64,000 nt of DNA from Bubalus kerabau (GCF_029407905.1 NW_026577930.1:992001-1056000); one strand, 5' to 3'. Counted from the first letter of the stretch, positions 1 through 9,730 are shown. Numbers and translations: made by a program. Notes: generated by a model not told the origin, from the letters alone.

Positions 1-765
1 CACAGCTCCCACATGTACTGCATATTATCAAGTCGAAAAATAAGAAATTTGTTATCGCATAGCACAGACTGAAATCCTTGAATCATTTCTTGTCACTCGG
101 AACAAGATAACATGATATTGGAATATGGATTTTTTTGTGAAAATGGTAATTTTTCCACAGTGAAGTCTGTGATTATCAGATACAGAAAAAAGTCTTAAGA
201 GGCATTCACTTCTTCGTTTGTTTTATTTGCTTTAGTCTTTCTTTGTAAAATTGAAGTTTATTTACCTGGATTGGCTTCGCTTATTTAAGACTGTGGGAGA
301 AGTGAAATCCCAGTAAATTGCTTTCTTGCACACTTGCACTGTAATTGTTCAAATATCAATTTAGCATCTGCTCTTTGGAAGGCTTCTGGGTGGTTTTGGG
401 GATGCTAAGAAAAATAAACTCAACCCCTTCTTATAGAATTCTAGAGTCTAAGAGCAGCATTCATATAAAGTAGCTGGTGAACTGAGATCTAGGGGCCCAT
501 TAAAAATGAGGTGTAAGGAGGTGAGGGGATTGAGGGCTTCCTCATGAGGAGTCTAGTGTAAATACACTGAGGCAAGGCACTTGGAGACTTTAGGACAATA
601 AAAGTCTGGCAGCGGAAGGTAGTTTTAAGTTAGGCTACAGGGCGAGCCCACCAGGGAGGCTGTGGAAACACTGAATAGGGGTCAGACCCTCAGATGGCGG
701 GTCTCAAAGTTGAGAGACTTAAGCCTGGAATGGAAAACTACCCTGAACAATTGCTTTGGAATTAT
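1..765 (+). other. Tail of an upstream duplicated unit, with MAGE 3'-UTR-like sequence
   Basis: There is no credible coding region. Bases about 190-340 resemble, in diverged form, the sequence 350-480 bases after the stop codon of the first MAGE gene (about 5610-5730). Bases about 430-700 resemble about 37300-38260 in unit 2, which also follows a MAGE-3'-UTR-like stretch. I infer that the window opens inside the end of a further copy of the tandem unit, whose coding exon would lie left of position 1. The similarity is moderate and judged by eye. Confidence 0.4.
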
Positions 766-975
766 GGGGCTTCCCAGATGGCTCAGTGGTAAAGAACCCG
801 CCCACCAATGCAGGAGACATGGGTTTAATCCCTGGGTCAGGAAGCTGCCCCTGGAGGAGGAAATGGCTACGCAATCCAGTATTCTTGCCTGGAGAATGCC
901 ATGGACAGAGCAATCTGTTCAGTCCATGGGGTAGTAAAGGGTCAGACACGACCAAGTGACTAAACAGCAACACGA
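766..975 (+). repeat. Bov-tA type SINE
   Basis: This shows the hallmark order of the ruminant tRNA-derived SINE on the plus strand: cttcccagatggctcagtgg, a B-box-like segment with ggttta and atccctgggtc, cagtattcttgcctggagaa, then a gtcagacacgacc-like end. Short ORFs here are products of the SINE. Confidence 0.85.
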
Positions 976-1307
976 GTAGACTAGAGAGAAATCCCCCCTG
1001 GGGAGGGGATGGAATGTGCCCTGTGCTCCTGTCCCAGTGCCCGTGAACACAGTGCACAACCTAGATGTTTCATGCACATCATCTCCAAGGAGATTCTGTG
1101 ACATAAAAGTAATAGTAGAATGAAACCGGAAACTCAGAAGCCAGTGGGATGACACTCTTTGCTGTGAGTCGTGGAAACAGAGCTCATTTTATTGAAAGGG
1201 CATTCCATTCAGCGTTTTTGGCTACATTGATAATTCCACCAAAGTCTGTGAGGTGAGTCTCTTTTAGGTGATGGTGAAAGAGATGAAAATAGGGGCTTAT
1301 TTTAGTT
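976..1307. other. Unassigned non-coding sequence
   Basis: This stretch lies between a SINE and a CHR-2-like repeat. I see no gene, no clear repeat family and no counterpart in the later units. Confidence 0.4.
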
Positions 1308-1563
1308 ACTTATTTATTTGGCTATGCTTGGTCTTAACTTTGACACGCAGGATCCTTGATCTTCCTTGCAGCCTGAGAGTTCTTTAGTTGCAGCATGAGG
1401 AATGATTCAGTTGTGGTATATAGGCTCTTTAGTCGTGGCATGTGAACTATTAGTTGCAACAAAGCTGTGGCATGTGGGACGTAGTTCCCTGATCAGCAGT
1501 GGAACCCAGGCCTCCTGCATTGGGGGTGCAGAGTCTTAACCCCTGGACCACTAAGGAGGTCTC
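1308..1563 (-). repeat. CHR-2-type SINE, reverse orientation
   Basis: The plus strand reads ttatttatttggct, repeated tagttg/gtggcatgtg motifs, ttccctgatcag and a cctggaccacta-type end. This is the reverse complement of the cetartiodactyl CHR SINE. The copy is diverged. Confidence 0.7.
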
Positions 1564-1857
1564 TAGGAGTTGTACAGATGAAAGAGCAGCCGGGAAGGAA
1601 GACAGAATTAGTCTCAGAATCAAATTTAGATTCTTTGAATTTCGTTCAGTTAAAAAAGTACCCCCACACTCAAAATACGATCTAGTGGTGGAAATGAAAG
1701 ATTCTTTCTAAACAGCATTTTGGACTGATTTGGTGTTTCATGTCCGAGAATGCCACAGATTCTCTGACATCTCCTAGATTTAAAAGATTCTTCAGGGTCG
1801 GTGGTATCCTCCAGGATGAAAATAATCATACTCACAGTAAAAACAGATATTGTGTAA

Positions 1858-2025
1858 AGTCTCAGTGTGGTCCAGGCACTGTGCCAGGTGCTTTAGCTAC
1901 ATGCCACTAGCCCTACAAAAGCCACTTCACCTGAGGCTCCCCGAGTTTGGGGATGGACCCAAGTCCTCACAACTGATAAGAGACAGAGCTGAGACTAGAG
2001 CGCTGGTCTGAATTGGTCCAGAGCA
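1858..2025 (+). repeat. MIR-like ancient SINE
   Basis: The core tccaggcactgtgccaggtg and the later pattern of cctcacaactgataagagac and agagctgagactagag match the mammalian MIR layout. Similar MIRs recur in every unit after a MAGE-like block. Confidence 0.55.
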
Positions 2026-2338
2026 TGTACCGTTCCACTTGTCCCGGCCTGAGGTGCTCATGAGTCAGTTAGTTCACTGTCTTCTAGCACTCCAACATGT
2101 ATCTTGAGTGACGGAAAGGACTCTGTGATGAAAACACTGGGATGGAATACATAGCCAAGGCAATACAAACACCAAAATAATTAAGAGGTGTGAATAAAGG
2201 AGAGAAGGAGATAATGCTCAGGTAGCATATGATCACCTGCATGTGCAAATTCAGACACCCTCAAGTGATCGAGGGCTTTCAAGATTATCTGGCGCTATCC
2301 TTCTATGTAGAATGTAAATATTTTATTGTTTTAATTAA

Positions 2339-2578
2339 AAAAATTATTTCTATTTATTTTTTGACTGCTCTGGGTCTTAGTTGTGACACTTGGAATCTTT
2401 GTTGCCACATGCAGGGTCTTTGATTGTGGAATGTGAGATTTTAGTTGTGGCACCAGAACTCTTAGTTGTTGGATGTGAGATTTTTAGTTGTGGCATGTGG
2501 AATCAAGTTACCTGACTAGGGATCAAACCGAGGACCCCTGCATTGGGAGCGCATAACCACTGGAGCAACAGGGAGGTG
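2339..2578 (-). repeat. CHR-2-type SINE, reverse orientation
   Basis: It contains tttattttttgactgctctg, repeated tagttgtgg(c) blocks, acctgactagggatcaaacc and a ccactggagcaacagggagg end. A counterpart lies at about 17003-17231 in unit 2, so the insertion predates that duplication. Confidence 0.75.
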
Positions 2579-2607
2579 TCGAGAGTAAATATTTTAGAAC
2601 TACCCTA

Positions 2608-2806
2608 AATCTGGTGACTCAGATGGTACAGAATGTGCCTGCAATGCGGGAGACCTGGGTTCGATCTCTGGGTTGGGCACAATCCCTGGTGGAGGGCATG
2701 TAACACACTTCAGTATTCTTGCCTGGAGATTCTGCATGGACAGAGGAGCCTGGCAGGCTACAGTACATGGGGTCCCAAAGAGTGGGACATGACTGAGTGA
2801 TTAAGC
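2608..2806 (+). repeat. Bov-tA type SINE
   Basis: It has ctggtgactcagatggtaca, gagacctgggttcgatctct, cagtattcttgcctggaga and a gtgggacatgactgagtg end. The unit-2 counterpart is at about 17258-17456. Confidence 0.85.
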
Positions 2807-2829
2807 ACACACCCTAAATCTGGCTGAAG

Positions 2830-3385
2830 AGCAGGAATATATCCCCTCTATCTCTTTGACATCATAACATCTGTCCTGAGTTCCTTAATTTCTGCTGCAT
2901 TTTCCTAATCTTACATCACTTTTGGGACTGAGACCCGTTTTCTCCAAGATTTGCTAGAGGGTAACTGCTCACTGTTCGTAGGAATATGCATTCCCCCAGA
3001 AGCCTTTGATCGAGGGACAGAAGCTGATATGGGAACCTCCAGGAAGGAGGACTAAGGAGACAATCAACCCTGATAATAGTGGTGACCCAAAGACTAAGAA
3101 GAGGAATCTTAGCTCAGCAGAAGGAGCAGTCCCAGGCTGTGGTAGATGTAGTGAGGATGCTAAGCAAGAGGAATCAGAAGGACTCAAGTTGCATCCCCAC
3201 TGTCTATTCTCAGAGGCCCTGATGGACTAGGATCACATGAGGATCATCCTGACTTCCCACTTGGAATTCTCAGGAGACTAGGACCTTGATGTAAGACAAG
3301 AAGCTTCATAAAACAGAGAATAGAGTTACAGGATTTGTCAGGTGTCAATGTGAGGACCTGAAAGTGGACTCACAGTAGCACACAG
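2830..3385 (+). other. 5' flank of MAGE-B copy 1
   Basis: This matches about 17475-18020 upstream of copy 2. It contains the block (about 2985-3080: cattcccccagaagcctttg, then a gaggactaaggagac-like run) that also opens the coding-less MAGE copies at 7490 and 10450. Colinearity with unit 2 stops near 3382, just before the TATA-like motif. No ORF of note is present. Confidence 0.6.
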
Positions 3386-3394
3386 TATAAAAGG
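3386..3394 (+). promoter_or_regulatory. TATA-box-like motif at a deletion junction
   Basis: The sequence tataaaagg fits a strong TATA consensus. It lies exactly where unit 1 loses about 2.65 kb that is present in unit 2. Neither flanking parent sequence in unit 2 has this motif. A start about 30 bases downstream would fall almost on the splice donor after 3418, so use as a real core promoter is uncertain. Confidence 0.3.
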
Positions 3395-3418
3395 TGCCCG
3401 ATGTTTTAAGGAGCCAAG
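3395..3418 (+). other. Remnant of non-coding exon 2 with splice donor (MAGE-B copy 1)
   Basis: The last 24 bases correspond to the 3' end of the predicted 85-nt exon 2 of copies 2 and 3. The donor is caag|gtaagg at 3418/3419. The acceptor and the 5' two thirds of this exon are missing in unit 1. Confidence 0.4.
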
Positions 3419-3890
3419 GTAAGGACCTTGAATGATGATCCCAGTGAACTCGGGATGGAAAAAAACCCTACTGAGCTCTCAGCACTGGGTATCCCCTTGG
3501 AGGGAGGTGGACTGAGGCATCCTTTCACTTGCTTCTGGATCATGTGGAGGTCTAAAGTGTCTGTAGCAGAATAGCAGAGAGAAGGGTGCCCAGGCTCCGC
3601 CAGGACTTGACATGGTAATACGAAAGATGAGCTGAGAGGACCCCACTGCCGGGACCTGCTGTCACGTCAGTAAATCCAAAGCAGGGCTGAGAGGATGCAG
3701 AGGAAAAGTCTTAAGGCTTCTGTTCTTCCTCTGTGGGATTCTGTGGGGACAGGCTGAGCAGGAAAACAGGAGGCTTGTGGGTTCCTAGGGCAGTGTCCTC
3801 AAGGACACCTGCAGAGGTGGCCTTTGATTAGGCCAAGGTAGAATCTCCCTGTTTTAAGGTGCTCGTGTCACCTCATTCTCCATCCTCCAG

Positions 3891-3951
3891 GTGCCCCAAT
3901 CTCCTGTCTACTGGCCCAGAATCCTGCCTGCGGTCCCTGACCACAGCCATC
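3891..3951 (+). other. 5' UTR part of the coding exon, MAGE-B copy 1
   Basis: A pyrimidine-rich tract followed by catcctccag gives a splice acceptor at 3889-3890. MAGE genes typically carry the whole reading frame in the last exon, preceded by a short untranslated stretch like this. The same layout occurs at 21140 and 45673. Confidence 0.6.
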
Positions 3952-5253
3952 ATGCCCCGTCGGCAGAAGAGTAAGGTCCGTGCTCGTGAGAAACGTCACC
4001 AGGCCTGGTCTGAGACCCAGGGTCTTCATGATCAGGCCACCACATCTCGGGGAGAAGAGACCACCTCCTCCTCCCCTCCTGATTCAGAGAGTGCTCCCTC
4101 AAGCTCGTCTGCTGCTGGCACCCCCAAGGGGCCTCAGGGAGCCCAAGGCACCACCAGTGCTGCTGCAGGTGCTATAGGCAAAAGATCTGGTGGTGGTGGC
4201 GCAGCAGGCTCGAGATCTGGTGTAGGTGCCGAGGGCCAAGTTCAGGGAGGTGAAAATTCCTCCCAGGCTTCAGCTGCTGCTGCGAGCTCTCACACAGATC
4301 TTCTGACCAAGAAGGCACAGATGTTGGTGCAGCACATGCTGTGTAAGTATAAGATGAGGGAGCTCATTAAGAGGTCTGAAATGCTGAAGGCAATCAGTGG
4401 AAGGTACATGAAGCAATTCCCAGAGATCCTCAGCAGGGCCTCTGAGCACATGGAGGTTGTGTTTGGCCTGGTGCTGAAGGAAGTTAGACCCAACAGTCAC
4501 TGCTATACCCTGGTGAGCAACCTAGATCTCAGCGACAGTGAGTCTATGAGAGGTGACTTGGGGCTGCCGAAGAATGGTCTTCTGATGCCTCTGCTGAGTT
4601 TCATCTACCTGAATGGCCCCCGTATCTCTGAGGAGCACATCTGGAAGTTCCTGAATATTCTGGGCATCTATGATGGAAGAAGGCACTTCATCTTTGGAGA
4701 CACCAGGAAGCTCATCACAGAAGATCTGGTGCGGGAAGAGTACCTGGAGTACCACCAGGTGCCCGGCAGCGATCCCCCTCGCTATGAGTTCCTCTGGGGT
4801 CCTAAAGCGCTTACAGAAACCAACAAGAATAAAGTCATGGAGTTTTTGGCCAAGGTCAATGATACGGTCCCTGATGCCTTCCTGGCGCAATATGAGGAGT
4901 CTTTCATACAGGAAGTAAAGAGCACCGGGACCAGATCTGCAGCCAGGGTTGACACTTCTGCCTCGGTCAAGGCTGGCACTTCTGCCTCAGTCATGGCTGC
5001 CACTTCTGCCTCGGGCATGGCTGCCACTTCTGCCTTGGGCATGGCTGACTTTTCTGCTTCAGGCATGGCTGGCATGTCAGCCTGGGTTACTGCAGGCATG
5101 TCTGCCTCGGTCTGGGATGGCCCTTCTGCTGCAGCCCAGGCTCAGTATCTTGCCTCAGCCAGGCCTGGCATTTCTACTGCAGCCAGCACTGGCCCTTCTG
5201 CCTCGGCCAGTGCCCACGCTAGGGCCGTATCCAGCCACTCATCTCGCCCCTAG
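3952..5253 (+). CDS. MAGE-B family protein, copy 1 (433 aa, MAGEB4-like)
   Basis: This is an intact single-exon frame. The start is at MPRRQKSK, the N-terminal motif of MAGE-B proteins, with A at -3; earlier in-frame codons lie upstream of the predicted splice acceptor. Residues 1-30 are basic, and 31-117 form a Ser/Ala/Gly-rich linker with two RSG units 10 residues apart. Residues about 118-320 are the MAGE homology domain, with landmarks LVQHMLCKYKM, LVLKEVRPNSHCYTLVS, GLPKNGLLMPLL, WKFLNILGIYDG and DPPRYEFLWGP. Residues 334-421 are eleven 8-residue Ala/Ser units, followed by a short SSHSSRP tail. By family knowledge, MAGE-B proteins are testis-restricted X-linked cancer-testis antigens, and MAGE domains bind RING-type E3 ubiquitin ligases. 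The partner here is unknown. The C-terminal tail resembles human MAGEB4 from memory. Exon 1 and its promoter, seen in copies 2 and 3, are missing upstream, so transcription is doubtful. Confidence 0.88.
   Translation: MPRRQKSKVRAREKRHQAWSETQGLHDQATTSRGEETTSSSPPDSESAPSSSSAAGTPKGPQGAQGTTSAAAGAIGKRSGGGGAAGSRSGVGAEGQVQGGENSSQASAAAASSHTDLLTKKAQMLVQHMLCKYKMRELIKRSEMLKAISGRYMKQFPEILSRASEHMEVVFGLVLKEVRPNSHCYTLVSNLDLSDSESMRGDLGLPKNGLLMPLLSFIYLNGPRISEEHIWKFLNILGIYDGRRHFIFGDTRKLITEDLVREEYLEYHQVPGSDPPRYEFLWGPKALTETNKNKVMEFLAKVNDTVPDAFLAQYEESFIQEVKSTGTRSAARVDTSASVKAGTSASVMAATSASGMAATSALGMADFSASGMAGMSAWVTAGMSASVWDGPSAAAQAQYLASARPGISTAASTGPSASASAHARAVSSHSSRP
4951..5214 (+). repeat. In-frame 24-bp coding repeat, 11 units (copy 1)
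   Basis: Successive 8-residue units such as DTSASVKA, GTSASVMA, ATSASGMA and GPSASASA are encoded by degenerate 24-bp units (type: ggc act tct gcc tcg). This is the most diverged of the three arrays, with Val, Met and Trp replacing Ala and Arg. Confidence 0.85.
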
Positions 5254-5735
5254 TGTGGTCGGAAGGCCGTTCTTCACTTTGTGGTCAGAAAGGCCTGTCA
5301 ACCCGTGTTCCTGTTGATTCCCCCCCCTAGTTTTCAGTTCTTTCTTTTTTCAACAGAAACTTTATTTAGGTTCATGATACAAGTATTTGAGTAAAATGGG
5401 TCACACACAGTTTGCTGTTTGTCAGATTTATGAGTAACAATTTTGTTTTTTGAAATGCATATTGGAAATCTTCATATCACTTTTGTGATCCCGGATGAGA
5501 ATAACATCACTTTAGGATAAGAATATCATTAGAAATATGAAAGACACCACACTAATAGAAGCTCAGAACATAGATACATAGAGAGATAGCCAAAAGTTCT
5601 TCAAGTTTTGGTTTGCTTTACTCTGTTTAGTCTCCCTTTTTGTAAATATAAAAGATATATGCTTGGATCTGCTTATGGTTTTCAAGAATGTTTGAGAATA
5701 TAAATTAAAGCAAATGATTTGTTTGTGGCTCTTCT
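5254..5735 (+). other. 3' UTR of MAGE-B copy 1
   Basis: It is colinear with the sequence after the stop codons of copies 2 and 3. Its layout resembles the long 3' UTR of human MAGE genes from memory (a gtcacacacagtttgctgt-like run, then a ttctgtaaa, kagatatatgc, gagaatataa succession). I see no canonical AATAAA; aaattaaagcaaatg near 5702 may mark the end. Confidence 0.45.
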
Positions 5736-6089
5736 TTTACACAAACATTAATTGAGCATCTGCTTTTAAGAAGTCTTTCATGCCTGTATTGGCGATGTTT
5801 AGTCAAAGAAACTCCCAGTTTCTGCCCATTCACTTATAGTTTCCAGGGAAGCTGTCATTCTATGGAAGAGGCTGAGAGACTCTCTACTTCAAGAAGAACA
5901 AAAAAGAAGCAGGGTAAAGAGCGGGTGGAGAGAATATATTACTTTGGTTTCATTGCTAAGCAGAATTTTGGCTGATTGGGGAGGTTGGGTTATTTTTTTT
6001 TTTCTTTCAGTTAGAACGCTGCATAGTTTCTGACATCTGATAGATGCAAAAAAAGAAAAGAAACCCAGCTGATGTAACATCTGAGGTCA
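5736..6089 (+). other. Shared non-coding spacer of unit 1
   Basis: It is colinear with about 23070-23465 and 47720-48080. It contains a T-rich run at 5993-6007 and no gene. Confidence 0.5.
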
Positions 6090-6300
6090 AGATCATCGTA
6101 ATAACTGGGATTGCCCCTAATTTCTCAATAGAGACAGGTTCTGTGACAGATGCTTTCGATAAATACATATATTCCACCAGTCTGACAAGGCAGGGTTTAT
6201 CAAACTCACTTCACAGGGGAGAACCCAAGGCTCATAGAGTTAGAGTTTGGTTTTGTGCCAAAATACTTAAGGCTGGTAAATGACAGACCTAGGACTAGAC
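6090..6300 (+). repeat. MIR-like ancient SINE
   Basis: The MIR order is visible: a tctcaatagagacaggttctg start, cactatt-like middle, cttcacaggggagaacccaagg, and ggctggtaaatgacagacctaggactagactcc. Counterparts lie at about 23470 and 48080. Confidence 0.6.
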
Positions 6301-6404
6301 TCCTGCCCTAAACTACTCTAGCGTACATACTGTTCTTCTCCCCCAACCCTGAGACATACCCTTGTCTTGTCTTTTAAACAAGTACTTTTAACATTTGATA
6401 TTTC

Positions 6405-6600
6405 ATTTCCCTTGTGGCTCAGCTGGTAAAGAATCCTCCTGCAATGCGGGAGACCTGGGTTCGATCCCTGGGTTGGGAAGGTCCCCTGGAGAAGGGAAAA
6501 GCTACCCACTCCAGTATTCTGGCCTGGAGAATTCCATGGACTCCATGGACTGTACAGTCCATGGGGTCACAAAGAGTCGGACGTGACTTTCACTTTCACA
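6405..6600 (+). repeat. Bov-tA SINE, private to unit 1
   Basis: It has cttgtggctcagctggtaaa, gttcgatccctgggttggga, cagtattctggcctggaga and a gtcggacgtgact end. Units 2 (about 23765) and 3 (about 48370) have no SINE here, so it inserted after the split or was lost there. Confidence 0.85.
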
Positions 6601-6616
6601 TGGTAATTCTCTCTTT

Positions 6617-6838
6617 TGGACTTCCCTGATGGCCCAGGGAAGTCCAGATGGTAAAAGCCTCTGCCAGCAATGCAGGAGACCCTATTTAGATCCCTGGGTT
6701 GGGAAGATCCCCTGGAGAAGGAAACGGCAACCCACTCCAGTACTCTTGCCTGGAAAATATGATGGACAGAGGAGCCTGATAGGCTATAGCCCATGGGGTC
6801 ACAGAGTCGGACACGACTGAGCAACTTCACTTTCACTT
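6617..6838 (+). repeat. Second Bov-tA SINE, private to unit 1
   Basis: It follows directly behind the previous SINE with the same landmarks (ggacttccctgatggccc, gatccctgggttgggaagat, gtcggacacgactgagcaac). It is also absent from units 2 and 3. Confidence 0.85.
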
Positions 6839-6854
6839 TTCACTTGTCCTTTTT

Positions 6855-6990
6855 CTTATTTATTTATTTGGCTGTGCTAGATGTTAGTTGCAGCACATGG
6901 GGTCTACTTCCCTGACCAGGGATCGAACCTGGGCCCCCTGCATCGGGCGCCTGAGGTGTTAGCCACTGGACCACCAGGAAAGTCCCCACC
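6855..6990 (-). repeat. CHR-2-type SINE, reverse orientation
   Basis: It contains tttatttatttggctgtgct, ttccctgaccagggatcgaa and ccactggaccaccaggaaag. It is shared with units 2 (about 23775) and 3 (about 48385). Confidence 0.8.
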
Positions 6991-7109
6991 CTGTATCTTT
7001 TATTTCAGTGTTTTTCTCAGTACTTCAAAATTTGTCCTAGGTGATAAAAAAAGAATGTCCTTTTGCTCAAGCTCCTGGATCAGAATGTGTAGCCAGAGCA
7101 GTAAGAATA

Positions 7110-9730
7110 CCAAATATATTTAACCAGAAATGCATATCCCTTATTCATTACTCATAGATAAATGAAAGAGACACTATTCGGTGACAGTATTAGCATGTGC
7201 ATTGGCCATGTTAGATAAGCTCTGAAGACCAAGGGCTCTCCATACCATGCTTACAGTCTCTTGTCTGTAGAAAGTAAATCTACCAGAACAGAAATGACAT
7301 GAGAATCTTCACCTGGCTGATGAGATAGATTTATGTACTTTTTTTCTCTGATGGATGACCACCTATCCTGGAACTCCTGCCTTGGGCTGTAGCTTCTCCA
7401 TCTCCTATCACTCCTGGGACAGGGCCCCTTTCATTTTCCGTAGCATTGCAGAGCAAACACAGTTCAAGTGTTTGCAGAGATGTGGAATTTCCCCAGAAGC
7501 CTTTAATCCAAGACACAGAAAGCAAGATGAGGGCCCCATGTAGGAGGATTGAGGAGAACAACACCCCAGAATATGGAGGTTGGTCACTGGAACAGCACTC
7601 CCAACTGCTCTCAGTCACAGGGGATCTCAGAACTGTTGGGCTAAGCATGGCCTCGCTTATTCTTCAGGCTTCTCAGAGACCTAAGAAACTTGGTCTTGGT
7701 GCAGAGTTCTGAGGTTGGTAGAGCAGAGAGGATCAATCTATCAGAAATGACAGTGATTAACCTGAATGAGGGTGAATGAAAGATGCAGCCCCATAGTAGG
7801 AACCTGTAAAGATATACTTGTCCTTATTGGCAAGTATATGAAGTCCAGAACAATCCGGGCTGCTGTGGTTAACACTTTCAACTCAGGTCCCGGGAAGGTA
7901 GGGATTTTGGGAATCAGCAGAGCCCTCAGCCTCAGATCAGCAGAGAATAGAGCCCCAGGAAAGGTGAAGAGTCAAAGTGAAGACCCAGGGTGTGGATATG
8001 GAAGCCCCTCAACTCACAGCCAACAGGACTACACTTAGCTCATCTTCTCCGGTTAGCCCTGGGAGGCATAGGTAAGTGCTGGCCAGCTCAAGGGCCCCGT
8101 GACTTCTGCCTGGTTGGTGTCAAGGAGATGAGGACCTTGGTTTATAGGCTGGCTGTTCATCAGAGAGTGGAAATCCCAGGTATGACAGTGGCACACTTGT
8201 CTGAGGAGTGCGGCAGGCAACTACCCCATTACAGATAAATTCTTAGAAAGTCCTGCAAATGTAATGGGCCCTGGGAGGGAACAGGCAGGGCTTTCAGACT
8301 AAGTTTATCCCTTGTTTTCTGAAGGTGAATGGCTTCAGGGCCTTAAAGTCCTTGGGCTAATGGGGAGGCCTCATTTAGCTGATGTAGGGTACCCAGTTCC
8401 TAATAGTATTCAATCGATGGCAGTGACTGACAATGAAGGATCCCTCTCAGAAAGAAGGGGGCCTCAGAGGGCACTGTCCCCGTTAGGTCTTAGACTGCCA
8501 CTTAGGCCTGGTGACATGGTGAGTCCTACTCTCTCCCTCCAGACGATCACATGGAGGTAAGGAATCTCATCCTGATCAAACAGAGAGACCACAGGTCAGC
8601 AGAAGGATGATTTCCAGATTGTACCAGAAGGTAAGGACCCTGATGACTGAAAAGACCATCCATCTCAAAACAATGAGGGCAGAACATATTGCTTCCACTA
8701 CTGTTGGCCTCGGAAGACCACAGACTGTTGTGGCCCGATGAGGCAAACTCCACTTCCTCCTTGGGGGTCTCGGAATTGGGGGCCTGAGGGGAGAAGCTGT
8801 AAGGCAAGTCAGGGAACATTTCCAGTTTGTGAATATTTCCAGGTTATTTCCAAGTCAGGGTGAGGATGGTAAAACTGTTTAAACATACATACCAGGATGG
8901 CCACAGAGAATCTTCCCTACTGTCAGGCTAGAAGGCCACAGGTAGAGTTGTTAGGCCAAGGGGCCCTTCAGCTCTGACCGAGGAGTAGCAGGAAAGTTAG
9001 GGTTTTGGTCAGATGGTGGTGGTCCCATGTCAACAGAGAGGGAGTCTTGGGCTTGGCTGAGAGTCAAATTTGGGACCCTGACTTGGGACCCTGAGAGGAA
9101 CCACCTGTCATCCTCAAGGACCTTGCCACAGCTTTCATTCTTGTGAGACTATGGGTAGGGGTGGCTAGATAAGGCCACTCTTATTTCCTCCTCCAGGCTC
9201 ACAGGGAGGTATCGGTCTTACTATGAGGAGATAGGCCTCAGGTCAAGAAGGAGGGGATTCCCCAGGCCCCACCAGAAGTCAAATTGTGAAGCTCAAGTAG
9301 AGACTGAGGGGTCTACTCATCCCTGAATAAGAGGGGACAAAGGAGAGTCATGCCCTCCCCTTTGATTTCAGTTCTAGAAAGCTCAGGGGAAGACTGTCAG
9401 GCAAGGCTCTCCCTCACTTCTTTATACCAGGCCTTCTTCTTCTTCTTCTTGAATTGCTAAGTCATGTCTGACTCTCTTGTGACTCCATGGACTGTACCCT
9501 GCCAGGCTCCTTTGTCCATGGGATATTCCAAGGAAGAATTCTAGGCTGGGTTGCCATTTCCTCCTCCAGGGGATCTTCCTGACCCAGAGACTGAGTCTGC
9601 ATCTCCTGCAGCTCCTGTATCTCAGGCAGATCCTTTGCTGCTGAGCCACCAGGGAAGCTCGATATCAGCCCTAAGGGAGGTGAGATCTTTGTTGGAAAGT
9701 GCAGCCACCAGTCATGAGAAGGGAGGGATA
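7110..9730 (+). pseudogene. MAGE 5' region without a coding exon (unit 1)
   Basis: This block repeats the order found upstream of the MAGE coding exons. A tagcatgtgcattggcc stretch is followed by a ccccagaagcctttaatcc block at about 7490. Then come many cctcagatcagcagagaata/gaagccctc MAGE-leader-like runs, splice-like junctions (gtgagtcctactc at 8519, and tccctccag with a following catggaggtaagg at 8535-8560), and a stretch at about 9190-9370 and 9660-9730. That last stretch matches the gene's intron 1/exon 2 region (ccaccagtcatgagaaggga against accagttagcaaatgg). A MIR begins where the coding exon would be expected. I infer an old MAGE duplicate that lost, or never had, its coding exon. ORFs of 60-105 aa here are not conserved. 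Confidence 0.5.
9437..9656 (-). repeat. Bov-tA SINE in a (CTT)n context, reverse orientation
   Basis: It reads taagtcatgtctgactctct, gactccatggactgtaccct, cttcctgacccagagactga and a ttgctgctgagccaccaggg end. It follows a short CTT run at 9429-9450. Counterparts at about 26355 and 51010 show that it predates the duplications. Confidence 0.85.

Noticed and set aside
769..840. tRNA-like B-box sequences as tRNA genes
   Set aside because: All such sites belong to tRNA-derived SINEs with their usual bodies; no cloverleaf with intact acceptor stem was seen.
3859..3951. Upstream extension of the MAGE-B frames (for example 31 extra codons in copy 1)
   Set aside because: The extension crosses the predicted splice acceptor and starts at GTG; the conserved MPR(R/G)QKSK start is the family norm.
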